Assembly: GCA_903929485.1 (NCBI GenBank)
Contig: CAIYUY010000336.1
Span: 1 to 34,861, forward strand
Direction of reading: 5' to 3'
From: an uncultured Desulfuromonadales bacterium
GTDB lineage: Bacteria; Desulfobacterota; Desulfuromonadia; Geobacterales; CAIOGM01
Length of the DNA: 34,861 bases
Shown here one piece after another: positions 1 to 7,533 of this stretch. Both the position numbers and the translations under genes were made by a program. Under the pieces are notes generated by a model. That model searched no databases. It saw only the letters and a list, made by a program, of their open reading frames with translations, and was not told the origin of the DNA. How positions within the stretch are numbered: the first letter of the stretch is position 1; each line of letters starts with the position of its first letter.

Positions 1-1260
1 AACTTTGCTGATTGGATCCACTACCGTAACGCCCATGGCCTGACTACCGCGGTCTTCGGTTTCACCCACAGCCTCAGCTATCAGCGCTTCACCGCCGACA
101 TCTACCGGATCCTCTGCGCCCGCCCGTCACCCAGGGACGGCATCCTCTGCACCTCACTCTGCGCGGAGGAAGTCCTGGGAGCTCTTTTCAGGCAGGTACA
201 GTCGACCCTGAGTATCCGGACAGTCCCCCCTTCCCTGCTTCGGTTTCCACTCCCGGTCCAGTCGGACCGGGCCGCGGTGGAAGGGGTCAAAGCCCCCTCC
301 CCCTTCCAGGTGCTGTTTATCGGCCGACTGGACTGGCAGACAAAGGCGGATCTGCTGACACTGAAAGGGATCATCCCCAAAATTTCCAGCGAACTTGATA
401 TCAGGTTCGTCATCGCGGGACCCGCCGATAACGAGGCGTACCTGATGTTGTTGCGCCGTGAACTGGAACCGCTGGGGGTGATACTGAAGCTCTCGGTGAG
501 TGAAGAAGAGAAGCACCGCCTCTACGAAGGTAGTCATCTCCTCTTTTCACCATCCGACAATTATCAGGAGACCTTTGGCCTCACCGTCATCGAGGCGATG
601 CGGTACGGCTGCGTCCCCGTGGTCACGGATTTCAACGGTTATCGGGATCTGGTGGGGGAAGGGGTCGGCTTCAGGCTAAAAACCGTGGCGGCGCGAATTC
701 CACCAACTCTTTTCGCGGCCCAGGGGGTGGTGAGCGAGGGGACATACCATGGGTGGTGGTCCGCCGGGGTCTCCTTCGACCCGCTGGAGGCGGTTCGAAG
801 GATCCAACAACTGGCTTCCGATCGCTCTCTTTGGGAGCGGATGAGCCTTGCAGCCCGGGAGGCGGCGGCTCATTACAGCCTGGGGCGAACATCCGAGAGG
901 ATCGGTTCGCTTCTCCGTCGCCACTTTCCCGCCACGGACGAGGAGAATGATCCTGCAACGACCGCCGGGGACAATCCCTTCCTCTGGGATTTCACCCGGC
1001 TATTCGCTACGCACCCCACCGAACTCTGGAGTGAACAGAACCTGACGCTCACGGAAGAAGGGATGCACTACCTCACCTCTCCCGGAGATCTCCCCCAGTT
1101 CATCCTCCTTTCCCGCGCCGTGGGCGTGGAGGATCTCCGCAAATTTCTGTTCCTTGTCAGACGTGGTCATGACGTGTCTGCATGTCTGGGAAGAGGCGTC
1201 GAACCGGTGATCATGAGCTTGGCGCTAAAAAACGGACTGATAACCCTTGCCGATATGTAG
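1..1260 (+). CDS. Glycosyltransferase, GT4-like (5' end outside window)
   Basis: The frame is open from base 1 (first residues NFADWIHYRN), so the N-terminus lies outside the window; about 419 residues are visible. The segment beginning VLFIGRLDWQTK and the later stretch ETFGLTVIEAM carry the look of the C-terminal nucleotide-sugar-binding Rossmann lobe of GT-B retaining glycosyltransferases. The EX7E motif (E-TFGLTVI-E) is present, followed by a GCVPVVTDFNGYRDLV segment typical of GT4 enzymes. Such enzymes move a sugar from an activated donor to an acceptor; donor and acceptor cannot be read here. It is convergent with fliW and not co-transcribed with the flagellar genes. A role in flagellin or surface glycan modification is possible from position only. 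The C-terminal ~110 residues after the GT lobe are not recognised. An internal Met at 277 is not a credible start because the GT-like sequence continues upstream. Confidence 0.75.
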   Translation, partial: NFADWIHYRNAHGLTTAVFGFTHSLSYQRFTADIYRILCARPSPRDGILCTSLCAEEVLGALFRQVQSTLSIRTVPPSLLRFPLPVQSDRAAVEGVKAPSPFQVLFIGRLDWQTKADLLTLKGIIPKISSELDIRFVIAGPADNEAYLMLLRRELEPLGVILKLSVSEEEKHRLYEGSHLLFSPSDNYQETFGLTVIEAMRYGCVPVVTDFNGYRDLVGEGVGFRLKTVAARIPPTLFAAQGVVSEGTYHGWWSAGVSFDPLEAVRRIQQLASDRSLWERMSLAAREAAAHYSLGRTSERIGSLLRRHFPATDEENDPATTAGDNPFLWDFTRLFATHPTELWSEQNLTLTEEGMHYLTSPGDLPQFILLSRAVGVEDLRKFLFLVRRGHDVSACLGRGVEPVIMSLALKNGLITLADM

Positions 1261-1284
1261 GGGCGACGCATGCGTCGCCCCTAC
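1257..1284. repeat. 28-bp perfect palindrome between convergent genes
   Basis: The 14-bp arms, starting GTAGGGGCGACGCA, are exactly self-complementary with no spacer. The palindrome covers the TAG stop of the glycosyltransferase (1258-1260) and lies 44 bp beyond the fliW stop. As RNA it would form a stable GC-rich hairpin from either strand, so it could end or protect both convergent transcripts, but no T-tract follows on either side. Its form resembles dispersed intergenic palindromes (REP-like). Whether it is dispersed cannot be seen from one window. Confidence 0.7.
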
Positions 1285-1327
1285 GGTACATACGGATTAC
1301 ATTGGTATCGTCCGGTTCGCGCCCCAT

Positions 1328-1837
1328 TCAGGCGGCAGCTAATGAAAGTCCGATATTCTGGAACAGGGAGGAGACCAGGGAAACCGCCGAATGGGACGCG
1401 AACTCCGGCGCCGGCCTGGGGTTTGCGAAGAGCGGGTGCCGGGTTGCCGCTTGAACCGTCTCCAGCACGATCTGCCTGGCAATCATCCTCTCCGGGTTAA
1501 TGACGATGGGCCCCTGAAGATTCATGGTAATCTGGCGCGGATCGCGGGCCATGGTCACCACCGAGAGGAGAACGATCTCATCGGAGGAATCGATCTTTAA
1601 CCTGTCGTACTCATCCTGGGTCAGTTTCACCTTATACTCCGGCACAAAATGGGTCGGATCAACCACGACAAAGGCCAGATCCGGGTTGTTAACCGCCTGC
1701 AACCAGCAGAAGGGTCCATTGTCGGGATGGAGCAGGATGTAACGATCCTCACTGAAACCGACCAGCCCATCGGCTATTTCAATGACCTTGCTCTCCTCGA
1801 TTTCCTGTTCTCCGAAACGTGATGTTGAAATTTTCAT
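1328..1837 (-). CDS. fliW: Flagellar assembly factor FliW
   Basis: This 169-residue protein matches the FliW family in length and pattern. The N-terminal half has [24 protein letters not shown] and [13 protein letters not shown]-type sequence; the middle carries LLSVVTM and the NLQGPIVIN stretch characteristic of FliW. In the known family FliW binds CsrA non-competitively and is displaced by cytoplasmic flagellin, so CsrA repression of flagellin mRNA is matched to filament secretion. Its ATG overlaps the csrA stop by 4 bp (ATGA at 1834-1837), implying translational coupling and near-equal output. It is the last gene of the flgF-to-fliW run. A C-terminal extension of roughly 20 residues (from [10 protein letters not shown] on) is less typical. 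Confidence 0.93.
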   Translation of the reverse strand: MKISTSRFGEQEIEESKVIEIADGLVGFSEDRYILLHPDNGPFCWLQAVNNPDLAFVVVDPTHFVPEYKVKLTQDEYDRLKIDSSDEIVLLSVVTMARDPRQITMNLQGPIVINPERMIARQIVLETVQAATRHPLFANPRPAPEFASHSAVSLVSSLFQNIGLSLAAA

Positions 1838-2082
1838 TGTCGCAACTCCTTTTCCTGGTCGCTAAGCATATTCACAACGTTCTGGAAATCGGCCAGATCC
1901 CACGTGGCGGCCAGCCGATTCTGCTCCTGTACCTTCAGATAAATTTCTTCCCGATAGATCCTGAAATCAGCCGGCGCCTCGATCCCGATCCGGACCGAAT
2001 TCCCCTTCACCTCGACTACCCTGATGTTTATTTTATCCCCGATGGCGATGGATTCGCCAACCTTCCTGGTCAATACCAACAT
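1834..2082 (-). CDS. csrA: Carbon storage/translation regulator CsrA
   Basis: The 82-residue product begins [16 protein letters not shown], the canonical β1-β2 of CsrA, and continues with the [20 protein letters not shown] core. CsrA dimers bind GGA-containing hairpins in mRNA leaders and block translation; in FliW-containing bacteria flagellin mRNA is the classical target. I chose the ATG at 2082, not an in-frame ATG 21 bp upstream, because AGGGAGGG sits at the right distance before it and the family starts here. The C-terminus is long (about 20 residues past the core, rich in charged helix), as in CsrA proteins that are regulated by FliW. It lies 62 bp after flgL and overlaps fliW by ATGA. 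Confidence 0.95.
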   Translation of the reverse strand: MLVLTRKVGESIAIGDKINIRVVEVKGNSVRIGIEAPADFRIYREEIYLKVQEQNRLAATWDLADFQNVVNMLSDQEKELRQ

Positions 2083-2144
2083 CGTTTTCGCCCTCCCTGG
2101 CATATTTTTTTACACAGTGCTTTTTGCTGGTGAGATAATCCCCG

Positions 2145-3029
2145 CTATTTAATATAGTTGAGCAATGAAAGTTGTGAAATCTTTGAAGTCGCGGTAAGGG
2201 ACGCCTGATACGCCGTCTGTTGGCTGGTAAGGTCACTATAGGTTTTTATGATATCAATATCCTGAATACCGGAAAGATTACTATTCAGATTAATATTCGC
2301 GCTGTCCAGGGTCGTGGAGGCGCTTTCCACCGTGACCATGCGGGAGCCTGTCTCCGCCCTGGCGCTGTTAATCTGATTCTGCGCACTGTCCAACGACGTG
2401 AGGGACCCCTGCAACCCCGCCTGATCGTTGGTGGAAAGCGCGGTGGAGAGACTCTTCAGTTGCGCAAAGATATCCACCCCGCCTCCGGTGCCGTTCAGCA
2501 GTTTCCCGCCGGAATAATTTATCGCCACCTGTGAGCTCTTCCCCACCTGAATATTCACTTGGTCTTCGGTCCCCGTAAAGGCGCCGGTTGCATCATAGGG
2601 AGGGGTATCATTATTGAAGCCTCCGAAAATATATTTCCCCCCCGCCTGGGTGTTCCCCAACTGCACCATCTGGGCCGTCAACTGCGTCACCTCGCCAATG
2701 GCGGCGGCCCGGTTGGTGGCGCTGACCGTGCCGGTGGACATCTGCATGGCTATTTCGTGAGCCCTGGCCACCACATCTCCCATGCCGGCCATGGCGTTAT
2801 CGGCCTGCCCCAACCAGGCGGTTCCGGCGACGATGTTTCGTGCATACTGTGTATTATCGGCAAGAGTTCCTTTTAACTGAAGCGCCTTTTGAGCGCCGGC
2901 GGGATCATCCCCCGGAGCGTTGATCTTCAATCCGGACGACGACTGTTGCTGCAGCGTGGAGAGCCGTTCCAGATTGCGCTGCATGCCGGCCAGGTTGTTG
3001 TTTGCGATACTCTTGTCGGTGACGCGCAT
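2145..3029 (-). CDS. flgL: Flagellar hook-associated protein 3 FlgL
   Basis: FlgL is the second hook-filament junction protein, exported through the flagellar type III apparatus and assembled distal to FlgK. The 294-residue protein has the flagellin-like N-terminal helix (MRVTDKSIANNNLAGMQRNL, then LQQQSSSGLKINAPGDDPAGAQ) and a C-terminal helix ending SLLNYIK, with a variable middle containing GGKYIFGGFNNDTPPYD, a typical FlgL sequence. These terminal helices form the D0 packing domain shared with flagellin. It has an AAGGA ribosome-binding site 7 nt before ATG and follows flgK by 10 bp. Length is normal for FlgL and too short for a FlgK; flagellin is excluded by neighbours and by the GGYIFGG-type motif. 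Confidence 0.94.
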   Translation of the reverse strand: MRVTDKSIANNNLAGMQRNLERLSTLQQQSSSGLKINAPGDDPAGAQKALQLKGTLADNTQYARNIVAGTAWLGQADNAMAGMGDVVARAHEIAMQMSTGTVSATNRAAAIGEVTQLTAQMVQLGNTQAGGKYIFGGFNNDTPPYDATGAFTGTEDQVNIQVGKSSQVAINYSGGKLLNGTGGGVDIFAQLKSLSTALSTNDQAGLQGSLTSLDSAQNQINSARAETGSRMVTVESASTTLDSANINLNSNLSGIQDIDIIKTYSDLTSQQTAYQASLTATSKISQLSLLNYIK

Positions 3030-3039
3030 GATCCGATCC

Positions 3040-4461
3040 TTATTTCACCATGTTAAGCACGGTATCAATCATCTCCTGCCCCGTGACGATGAGCTTGGCA
3101 GCCCCTTCATACCCTTTCTGAAAGGAGATGAGGTTGGACAACTCCTCATCCATGTTCACCCCCACCGAGGATTCCCGGAGATTATCCAGTTGGGTAAGCA
3201 TGGTGCTGCTCTGGGTAACCCCCTGGGCGGCGTTCTGCACCGCCAACCCCACATTCCCCACCAGGGCGCCGTAGAGCCCCGGCACGGTGGTCTGACTCCC
3301 GGCAACGGTTATGGAGCCGCTCTTCAGGGCGGCGAGAGCCAGGGCATTGGTATTATCGCCCGTCCCGGTGGAGGGGGTTCCCGAAGCGGCCACATCATTG
3401 GGGGAGGTAATATTGAGAGCCATAAGCCCGCTGTAACCGGACGAACCGGCCGGTGTGGTGAAGAAATCAAGCCCCGTGCTCCCGGTAAGTCCTGTCCCCG
3501 CGGAATGGAGAGTGTTCACCTGCGTCGCCAGATTGGAGGCAATGCTATCCAGTGTCCCCAGGAACCCCGGCAGGGTCTGATCCCTCACCTGAAGAGCTCC
3601 CCCCAATTCACCGGACTTGGCATCGGCCGAGATCAGCGACGTAACATCGGTTCCCGAATCGCCGGCGCTCCCCTTCAGCATGATTGCCGAAGCCGCCGGA
3701 TTACTCGAATCCACGCCGAGAATGGAGGCTGTCGTCCCGCTCACCAGGGTAGGACCACCGGAACTGCTGCCTAGAGTCACCGTAACGGTGCCGTCGCTCT
3801 GCTCCTGGGAGCTGATCCCCACCTTCTTGGCAAGCCCCTTGAGCAAAAGATCGCGACTATCCCGCAATTGGTTGGCGCTTCCCCCCCCCGACTCCAGAAT
3901 CTTGATCTGGGCATTGAGATCCGCCACCTGCTTCAGCGAGGTGGAGATCGTGTCGGTGGTGGTGGCAAGAGAGCTATTGGCCTGCGTCATCTGATCGTTC
4001 AGACTCTGGGAGAGCTGGTGAAAATTATCCACCACCGTCTGCCCGTTGCTCAGCACCGCCTGCCGCTCGGCGCTCCCTTGGGGATTGTTGGCAAGATCCT
4101 GCCAACTGCTATAAAAATTCTGCAGAGAGGTTCCCAAACCGGTGGTAGTGGTGTCGGTGAACAACGGCTCCACCTGGGCCATGGCGTTCTGCAAAGTACT
4201 CTGCTTGCCGTTGGTGCTCGTCTCACTCAGTGTCTGGCTCTGCAGGAACGCATCCTTTGACCGCTGTATGGCGGCGATCCGGACCCCGTCACCGGTGACA
4301 TTCAGGTAATCGACACTCCCCCCTGAGTTCTCCAGAACCACGCTCTGCCGTGAATAGCCGGCGGTGCCGACGTTGGCGATATTCTGGCCGGTGACATCAA
4401 TGGCGGTCTTTTGCGCCACCAGAGCCTTGCTGGCCACATTGAGTATCCCCATGACACTCAT
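3040..4461 (-). CDS. flgK: Flagellar hook-associated protein 1 FlgK
   Basis: The 473-residue protein starts MSVMGILNVASKALVAQKTA and has the rod/hook-family signature DVTGQNIANVGTAGYSRQSV within the first 40 residues. The C-terminus, with SSVGVNMDEELSNLISFQKGYEGAAKLI, is the matching D0 helix. FlgK forms the first junction ring between hook and filament. The middle is Ser/Thr/Gly-rich, as in exported flagellar axial proteins. The first ATG has GGGAG 7 nt upstream; the Met at codon 4 is an alternative. It starts 1 nt after the flgN stop, fitting the known pairing of FlgN with FlgK and FlgL as chaperone and clients. It is expected to be expressed late from the σ28 promoter before flgJ as well as by readthrough. 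Confidence 0.95.
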   Translation of the reverse strand: MSVMGILNVASKALVAQKTAIDVTGQNIANVGTAGYSRQSVVLENSGGSVDYLNVTGDGVRIAAIQRSKDAFLQSQTLSETSTNGKQSTLQNAMAQVEPLFTDTTTTGLGTSLQNFYSSWQDLANNPQGSAERQAVLSNGQTVVDNFHQLSQSLNDQMTQANSSLATTTDTISTSLKQVADLNAQIKILESGGGSANQLRDSRDLLLKGLAKKVGISSQEQSDGTVTVTLGSSSGGPTLVSGTTASILGVDSSNPAASAIMLKGSAGDSGTDVTSLISADAKSGELGGALQVRDQTLPGFLGTLDSIASNLATQVNTLHSAGTGLTGSTGLDFFTTPAGSSGYSGLMALNITSPNDVAASGTPSTGTGDNTNALALAALKSGSITVAGSQTTVPGLYGALVGNVGLAVQNAAQGVTQSSTMLTQLDNLRESSVGVNMDEELSNLISFQKGYEGAAKLIVTGQEMIDTVLNMVK

Positions 4462-4462
4462 C

Positions 4463-4957
4463 TCAGATCTCCCGGCTGAGAAAGCTCAGCCCCGTTGTAC
4501 CGGTGGAGAGACGCCCCTGGGCGCCGTAGGTATCGGAAAAACGAAAGAGTCCGCCGAAGAGCGACAGCGACTGCCGAACCAATCCCAAGGAGCGAAGAAT
4601 CATTTTTCGATTCAGCTCCTGTTGCCGCAGCAGGTTTCCTCCCAGAAGGAGCAAGCGCTGCTGGAGCGGGAGAAGGTCAAGCCGTTCCGAATCGGAAGCA
4701 ACGGCGATGAGGGGGGTGAGCGTGCCGCCGGAAACTCCCCGTTCGGCGCCCACCACCGCCATGAGCTCGCGACAGAGTACGGTGGCTCGGGTAAGGCGTG
4801 TCGTCACCTCTTCCTTGCTCCGGTTGGAGGCTTCCACGGCGGCAGGGTTCATCTCCATGATCCGGTTCTGCTCCTCGGACAGGGATTGGACCATTTCCTC
4901 CATGATTCGCTCCTTCTCGCAGAGGAGCACGATTAACCGATCCATGTTAGCAGGCAT
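4463..4957 (-). CDS. flgN: FlgN-type export chaperone for FlgK/FlgL
   Basis: This 164-residue protein is predicted to be largely α-helical and charged (MDRLIVLLCEKERIMEEMVQ at the start, repeated Leu/Glu/Arg heptads to about residue 130), the expected shape of the FlgN family. It lies between flgM and flgK, the standard position. FlgN binds the C-terminal helices of FlgK and FlgL in the cytoplasm and delivers them to the FlhA export gate. The ATG follows GGAGGGG by 5 nt and overlaps the flgM 3' end by 11 bp. The last ~35 residues (from FRFSDTYGAQ) are low-complexity Gly/Ser/Thr. Primary sequence conservation is weak in this family, so the call rests partly on position. Confidence 0.85.
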   Translation of the reverse strand: MPANMDRLIVLLCEKERIMEEMVQSLSEEQNRIMEMNPAAVEASNRSKEEVTTRLTRATVLCRELMAVVGAERGVSGGTLTPLIAVASDSERLDLLPLQQRLLLLGGNLLRQQELNRKMILRSLGLVRQSLSLFGGLFRFSDTYGAQGRLSTGTTGLSFLSREI

Positions 4958-5252
4958 TTAATCCCCTCCAACTATCCAGCATTTTTCCGGCAGTCTTGGC
5001 GGCCGCGACCTGATAGGAGCCGTCGGTGATCTGCTGCCTGAGCTGGGCAACCTTCCCCTGCTGATCGTCCGGGAGTTGCTTCATCATCGCCTTGAGCTGA
5101 TCAATTTTCGTACTGTTTCCGGAAAGCACCAGACGATCCGAACCTTGACCGACAGCACCGGAGACGCCACCCTGGAAGGCATCCCCCTTAAGGGAACTCT
5201 CGTTTTTAAAGCGATATGCCGATGGCGCCGGCTGTTCACTGTTTATTTTCAT
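4947..5252 (-). CDS. flgM: Anti-sigma-28 factor FlgM
   Basis: The 101-residue product has a hydrophilic, disordered N-terminal half and a C-terminal σ28-binding half with STKIDQLKAMMKQLPDDQQG followed by KVAQLRQQITDGSYQV, a clear FlgM pattern. FlgM holds FliA inactive until the hook is complete, then is exported. I chose the ATG at 5252 because GGAG lies 6 nt upstream; the in-frame ATG at 5264 has no good site and would lengthen the overlap with flgJ. The chosen start still lies 17 bp inside the flgJ 3' end. Lying downstream of a σ28 promoter (before flgJ), flgM would be under feedback control by its own target, a standard arrangement. Confidence 0.92.
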   Translation of the reverse strand: MKINSEQPAPSAYRFKNESSLKGDAFQGGVSGAVGQGSDRLVLSGNSTKIDQLKAMMKQLPDDQQGKVAQLRQQITDGSYQVAAAKTAGKMLDSWRGLNAC

Positions 5253-5649
5253 TTTTGACTCCATACATGCTAAGAGCGTTTTTTTGGTTCTGACTTACAC
5301 CGGCACGGCTTTCTCCGCTCCCTTGGATGGGAGGAATCATCTGTTTTTCCAGCATAGCCGCCAAACCTACTCCGCCACGCTCAGTCATAACCCGTGCGTA
5401 CTCCTGATCCAACATGGAGCGGTACACCTCTTCGCCATGGCCGCCATCGGTGATCGGATCCTTCCCCACCGTTTCCCTCATGGATTTCACCATCATCCCC
5501 ACAAAGAGCGCTTCGAACTCCCTGGCGACCTTTTTCGCGGCAAGGTCACCCTTGACGCCGGTCTGGGCGCCGCTTCTCTTAGCCAACGCATCGGTAGCGA
5601 GCGAACCGGCATACTGCAGCGTATCCGTGATCCCGCTTTTCAGTTCCAT
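5236..5649 (-). CDS. flgJ: Rod-binding protein FlgJ, N-terminal type only
   Basis: The 137-residue protein contains the rod-binding domain: KKVAREFEALFVGMMVKSMRETV, then GGHGEEVYRSMLDQEYARVM and GGVGLAAMLEKQM. In enteric bacteria FlgJ has this scaffold domain fused to a peptidoglycan hydrolase; here the hydrolase half is absent, so a separate muramidase must open the wall for the rod, as in many non-enteric bacteria. The final ~25 residues (SGESRAGVSQNQ onward) are polar and not typical. It follows flgI by 96 bp, a gap that holds the σ28 promoter at 5663-5689. The ribosome-binding site AGAGG sits very close to the inferred σ28 transcription start, so FlgJ is probably made mainly from the longer σ54 transcript. 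Confidence 0.93.
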   Translation of the reverse strand: MELKSGITDTLQYAGSLATDALAKRSGAQTGVKGDLAAKKVAREFEALFVGMMVKSMRETVGKDPITDGGHGEEVYRSMLDQEYARVMTERGGVGLAAMLEKQMIPPIQGSGESRAGVSQNQKNALSMYGVKNENKQ

Positions 5650-5662
5650 ACCTTTACCTCTT

Positions 5663-5689
5663 CTATCGACGTGTTATAACGAAACTTTA
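5663..5689 (-). promoter_or_regulatory. σ28 (FliA) promoter before flgJ-flgM-flgN-flgK-flgL
   Basis: On the minus strand TAAAGTTT (5689-5682) is an exact match to the enteric σ28 -35. It is followed by an 11-nt spacer and GTCGATAG (5670-5663), 6 of 8 to GCCGATAA. Expected transcription start is near 5656, only about 7 nt before the flgJ ATG at 5649. The promoter makes sense mainly for the late genes flgM, flgN, flgK, flgL and perhaps csrA-fliW. Confidence 0.85.
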
Positions 5690-5745
5690 ACAAGCTGACA
5701 ATTCACGGGAAACCTCGGGAAAAGAGTAATTCCTAAGCTATCAAG

Positions 5746-6840
5746 TCAGATGATGATGAGCTCCGCATTGAGAGCGCCGGCGGCCTTGATGGCCTGCATG
5801 ATCCCGATCAGATCGCGGGGTGTCACCCCCAGAGCATTCAGCGCCCGCACCACATCACCGATATTCGCGCCGGCGTCAACCACGGCCAGCCCCCCTCCCC
5901 CTTCGGTCACCTTGATGGAGGTACGAGGCGTCACCTGGGTGGTTCCCGTGTTGCTGAAGGGGGACGGCTGGGAGACCTCGGGGGTCTCCTTGATATACAG
6001 GGTAAGATTACCATGGGAGACCGCCACGGTGGATAACCGGACCTTCTCCCCCATGACGATGGTGCCGGTCCGCTCATTGAGAACCACTTTGGCCGAGTTG
6101 TCAGGAGTCACCTCAAGCCGTTCCAGTTCCGCCACGAACGCCACAGTCTTCCCCTGATATTCAGGTGGAATGATCAAAATGACCGCCCCCGGATCATTGT
6201 TGGATGCCGGAGCGCTGGGGAATCTGTCGTTTATGGCCTTGGTCATCCTGGTAGCCGTGGTGAAGTCCGCCTGGTGCAGGTTAAGTTTGAGCATGCTCTT
6301 ATCGGCGAGGACGTTGGGAAGTTCGCGTTCAACCAAGCCCCCACCGGGAACCCGTCCGGCGGTGGGATGATTTTTCGAGGTGGAAGCTCCCTGTCCTCCG
6401 TAGGAAAAGGCATTGGTGGAGACCGGCCCCTGAGCCACCGCGTAGACCTGGCCGTCCGCCCCCTTAAGCGGTGCAAGGAGGAGTGTCCCCCCCGAAAGGG
6501 AAGTCGAGTCCCCCAGGGACGAGACCAGAACATCCATGGTCGCCCCCTGCTTGGCAAAGGGGGTGAGGGTCGCCGTTACCATGACCGCCGCCACGTTCTT
6601 CACCTTGATATCGACCCGGTTCACCGTAACCCCCATCCGTTCCAGCACGTTGACCAGGGATTGCACGGGAAACTTGGTCTGATCGCTGTCGCCGCTGCCG
6701 TTCAGCCCCACGATGAGACCATACCCCACCAACTGATTGTCCCGCACTCCGTCAAAGCTGGCGATGTCCTTGATGCGGGTCCCCAGGACCGGCTCCACAC
6801 TGCTCAGAAGAAGCACTAAAAACAGAATAAACCGTTTCAT
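5746..6840 (-). CDS. flgI: Flagellar P-ring protein FlgI
   Basis: The 364-residue precursor begins MKRFILFLVLLLSSVEPVLG, a Sec signal peptide with probable cleavage near residue 20. The mature start TRIKDIASFDGVRDNQLVGYG continues into GLIVGLNGSGDSDQTKF, the strongly conserved FlgI N-terminus. Other family landmarks are MDVLVSSLGDSTSLSGGTLL and the C-terminus VVRALNALGVTPRDLIGIMQ, followed by AIKAAGALNAELIII. FlgI forms the periplasmic bushing around the rod in peptidoglycan. The start at 6840 is preferred over an upstream in-frame ATG because the signal peptide begins here and GAGGG lies 6 nt upstream. It starts 17 bp after the flgH stop. Confidence 0.97.
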   Translation of the reverse strand: MKRFILFLVLLLSSVEPVLGTRIKDIASFDGVRDNQLVGYGLIVGLNGSGDSDQTKFPVQSLVNVLERMGVTVNRVDIKVKNVAAVMVTATLTPFAKQGATMDVLVSSLGDSTSLSGGTLLLAPLKGADGQVYAVAQGPVSTNAFSYGGQGASTSKNHPTAGRVPGGGLVERELPNVLADKSMLKLNLHQADFTTATRMTKAINDRFPSAPASNNDPGAVILIIPPEYQGKTVAFVAELERLEVTPDNSAKVVLNERTGTIVMGEKVRLSTVAVSHGNLTLYIKETPEVSQPSPFSNTGTTQVTPRTSIKVTEGGGGLAVVDAGANIGDVVRALNALGVTPRDLIGIMQAIKAAGALNAELIII

Positions 6841-6857
6841 AGGGTACCCTCGGCCGG

Positions 6858-7532
6858 TTAAAACGGCCAGACCACATCGACTATATTCATGAGCCACCCC
6901 GGGCTCTGCCGGTCACTGATGACCCCCTTCCCACTGTAGGTGATCCGCGCATCGGCAATGAGCGCGGAAGTTACGGTGTTATCGGGAGTGATGTCACGGG
7001 AACGGACGGTCCCCTCCAGAACAATCATCTGGTCTTCATTGTTGACCATGATATTACGCCGCCCCTCTATGAGCAGATTGCCGTTGGGGAGAAGCTCCAT
7101 TACCCTCACCGTCATGGTGGCGGTCAACGCGTCATTTCTGGTTGTGGAACCGGTTCCGGCGTACTTCGTATCCGTTGAGGCGCTGAGAAGTTTGGTGGGA
7201 TCCATCCCGTTTAAACCGGCCATCTTGGTCTCAAACCCCAGCAGGTTGGGGATGCCGGCAGCCACCGAACTGCTACGCCCGGTTCCGGTGGTGGCGGCCT
7301 TGCTGGCGCTGGTCTGCTCGGAGACCACTACCGTCAAGGTGTCCCCGACCCTGCGCGCCTTAAGGTCATCAATGAGACTGTTTGATGATGTCTGCCAGAG
7401 CGAACCGTTGGAATAACTCACGCTGGGTTTTTCCAGACGCTGTTCCCGGGCAGGAAAGGTGCTCACCGGGAGTTGATGGGCGCATCCGGCAAGGAGTGAC
7501 CATAATAAAAAGGAAAAAATGAGCTTTTTCAT
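6858..7532 (-). CDS. flgH: Flagellar L-ring lipoprotein FlgH
   Basis: The 224-residue precursor starts MKKLIFSFLLWSLLAGCAH, a lipoprotein signal with lipobox LAGC and lipid-carrying Cys at residue 17. Downstream are GSLWQTSSNSLIDDLKARRV, DTLTVVVSEQTSASKAAT, and the C-terminal IEGRRNIMVNNEDQMIVLEG and RSRDITPDNTV-SALIADARI-YSGKGVI segments, all FlgH hallmarks. FlgH forms the outer-membrane L ring, so the cell is diderm. The start at 7532 is set by the signal sequence and GGAG 7 nt upstream; a longer reading that begins 30 bp earlier overlaps flgA. The gene begins 1 nt after the flgA stop. Confidence 0.97.
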   Translation of the reverse strand: MKKLIFSFLLWSLLAGCAHQLPVSTFPAREQRLEKPSVSYSNGSLWQTSSNSLIDDLKARRVGDTLTVVVSEQTSASKAATTGTGRSSSVAAGIPNLLGFETKMAGLNGMDPTKLLSASTDTKYAGTGSTTRNDALTATMTVRVMELLPNGNLLIEGRRNIMVNNEDQMIVLEGTVRSRDITPDNTVTSALIADARITYSGKGVISDRQSPGWLMNIVDVVWPF

Positions 7533-7533
7533 A

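Noticed and set aside
5253-5264. Longer flgM start at 5264
   Set aside because: The ATG at 5252 has GGAG at 6 nt spacing, and the family begins with the M-K-I-type start seen there.
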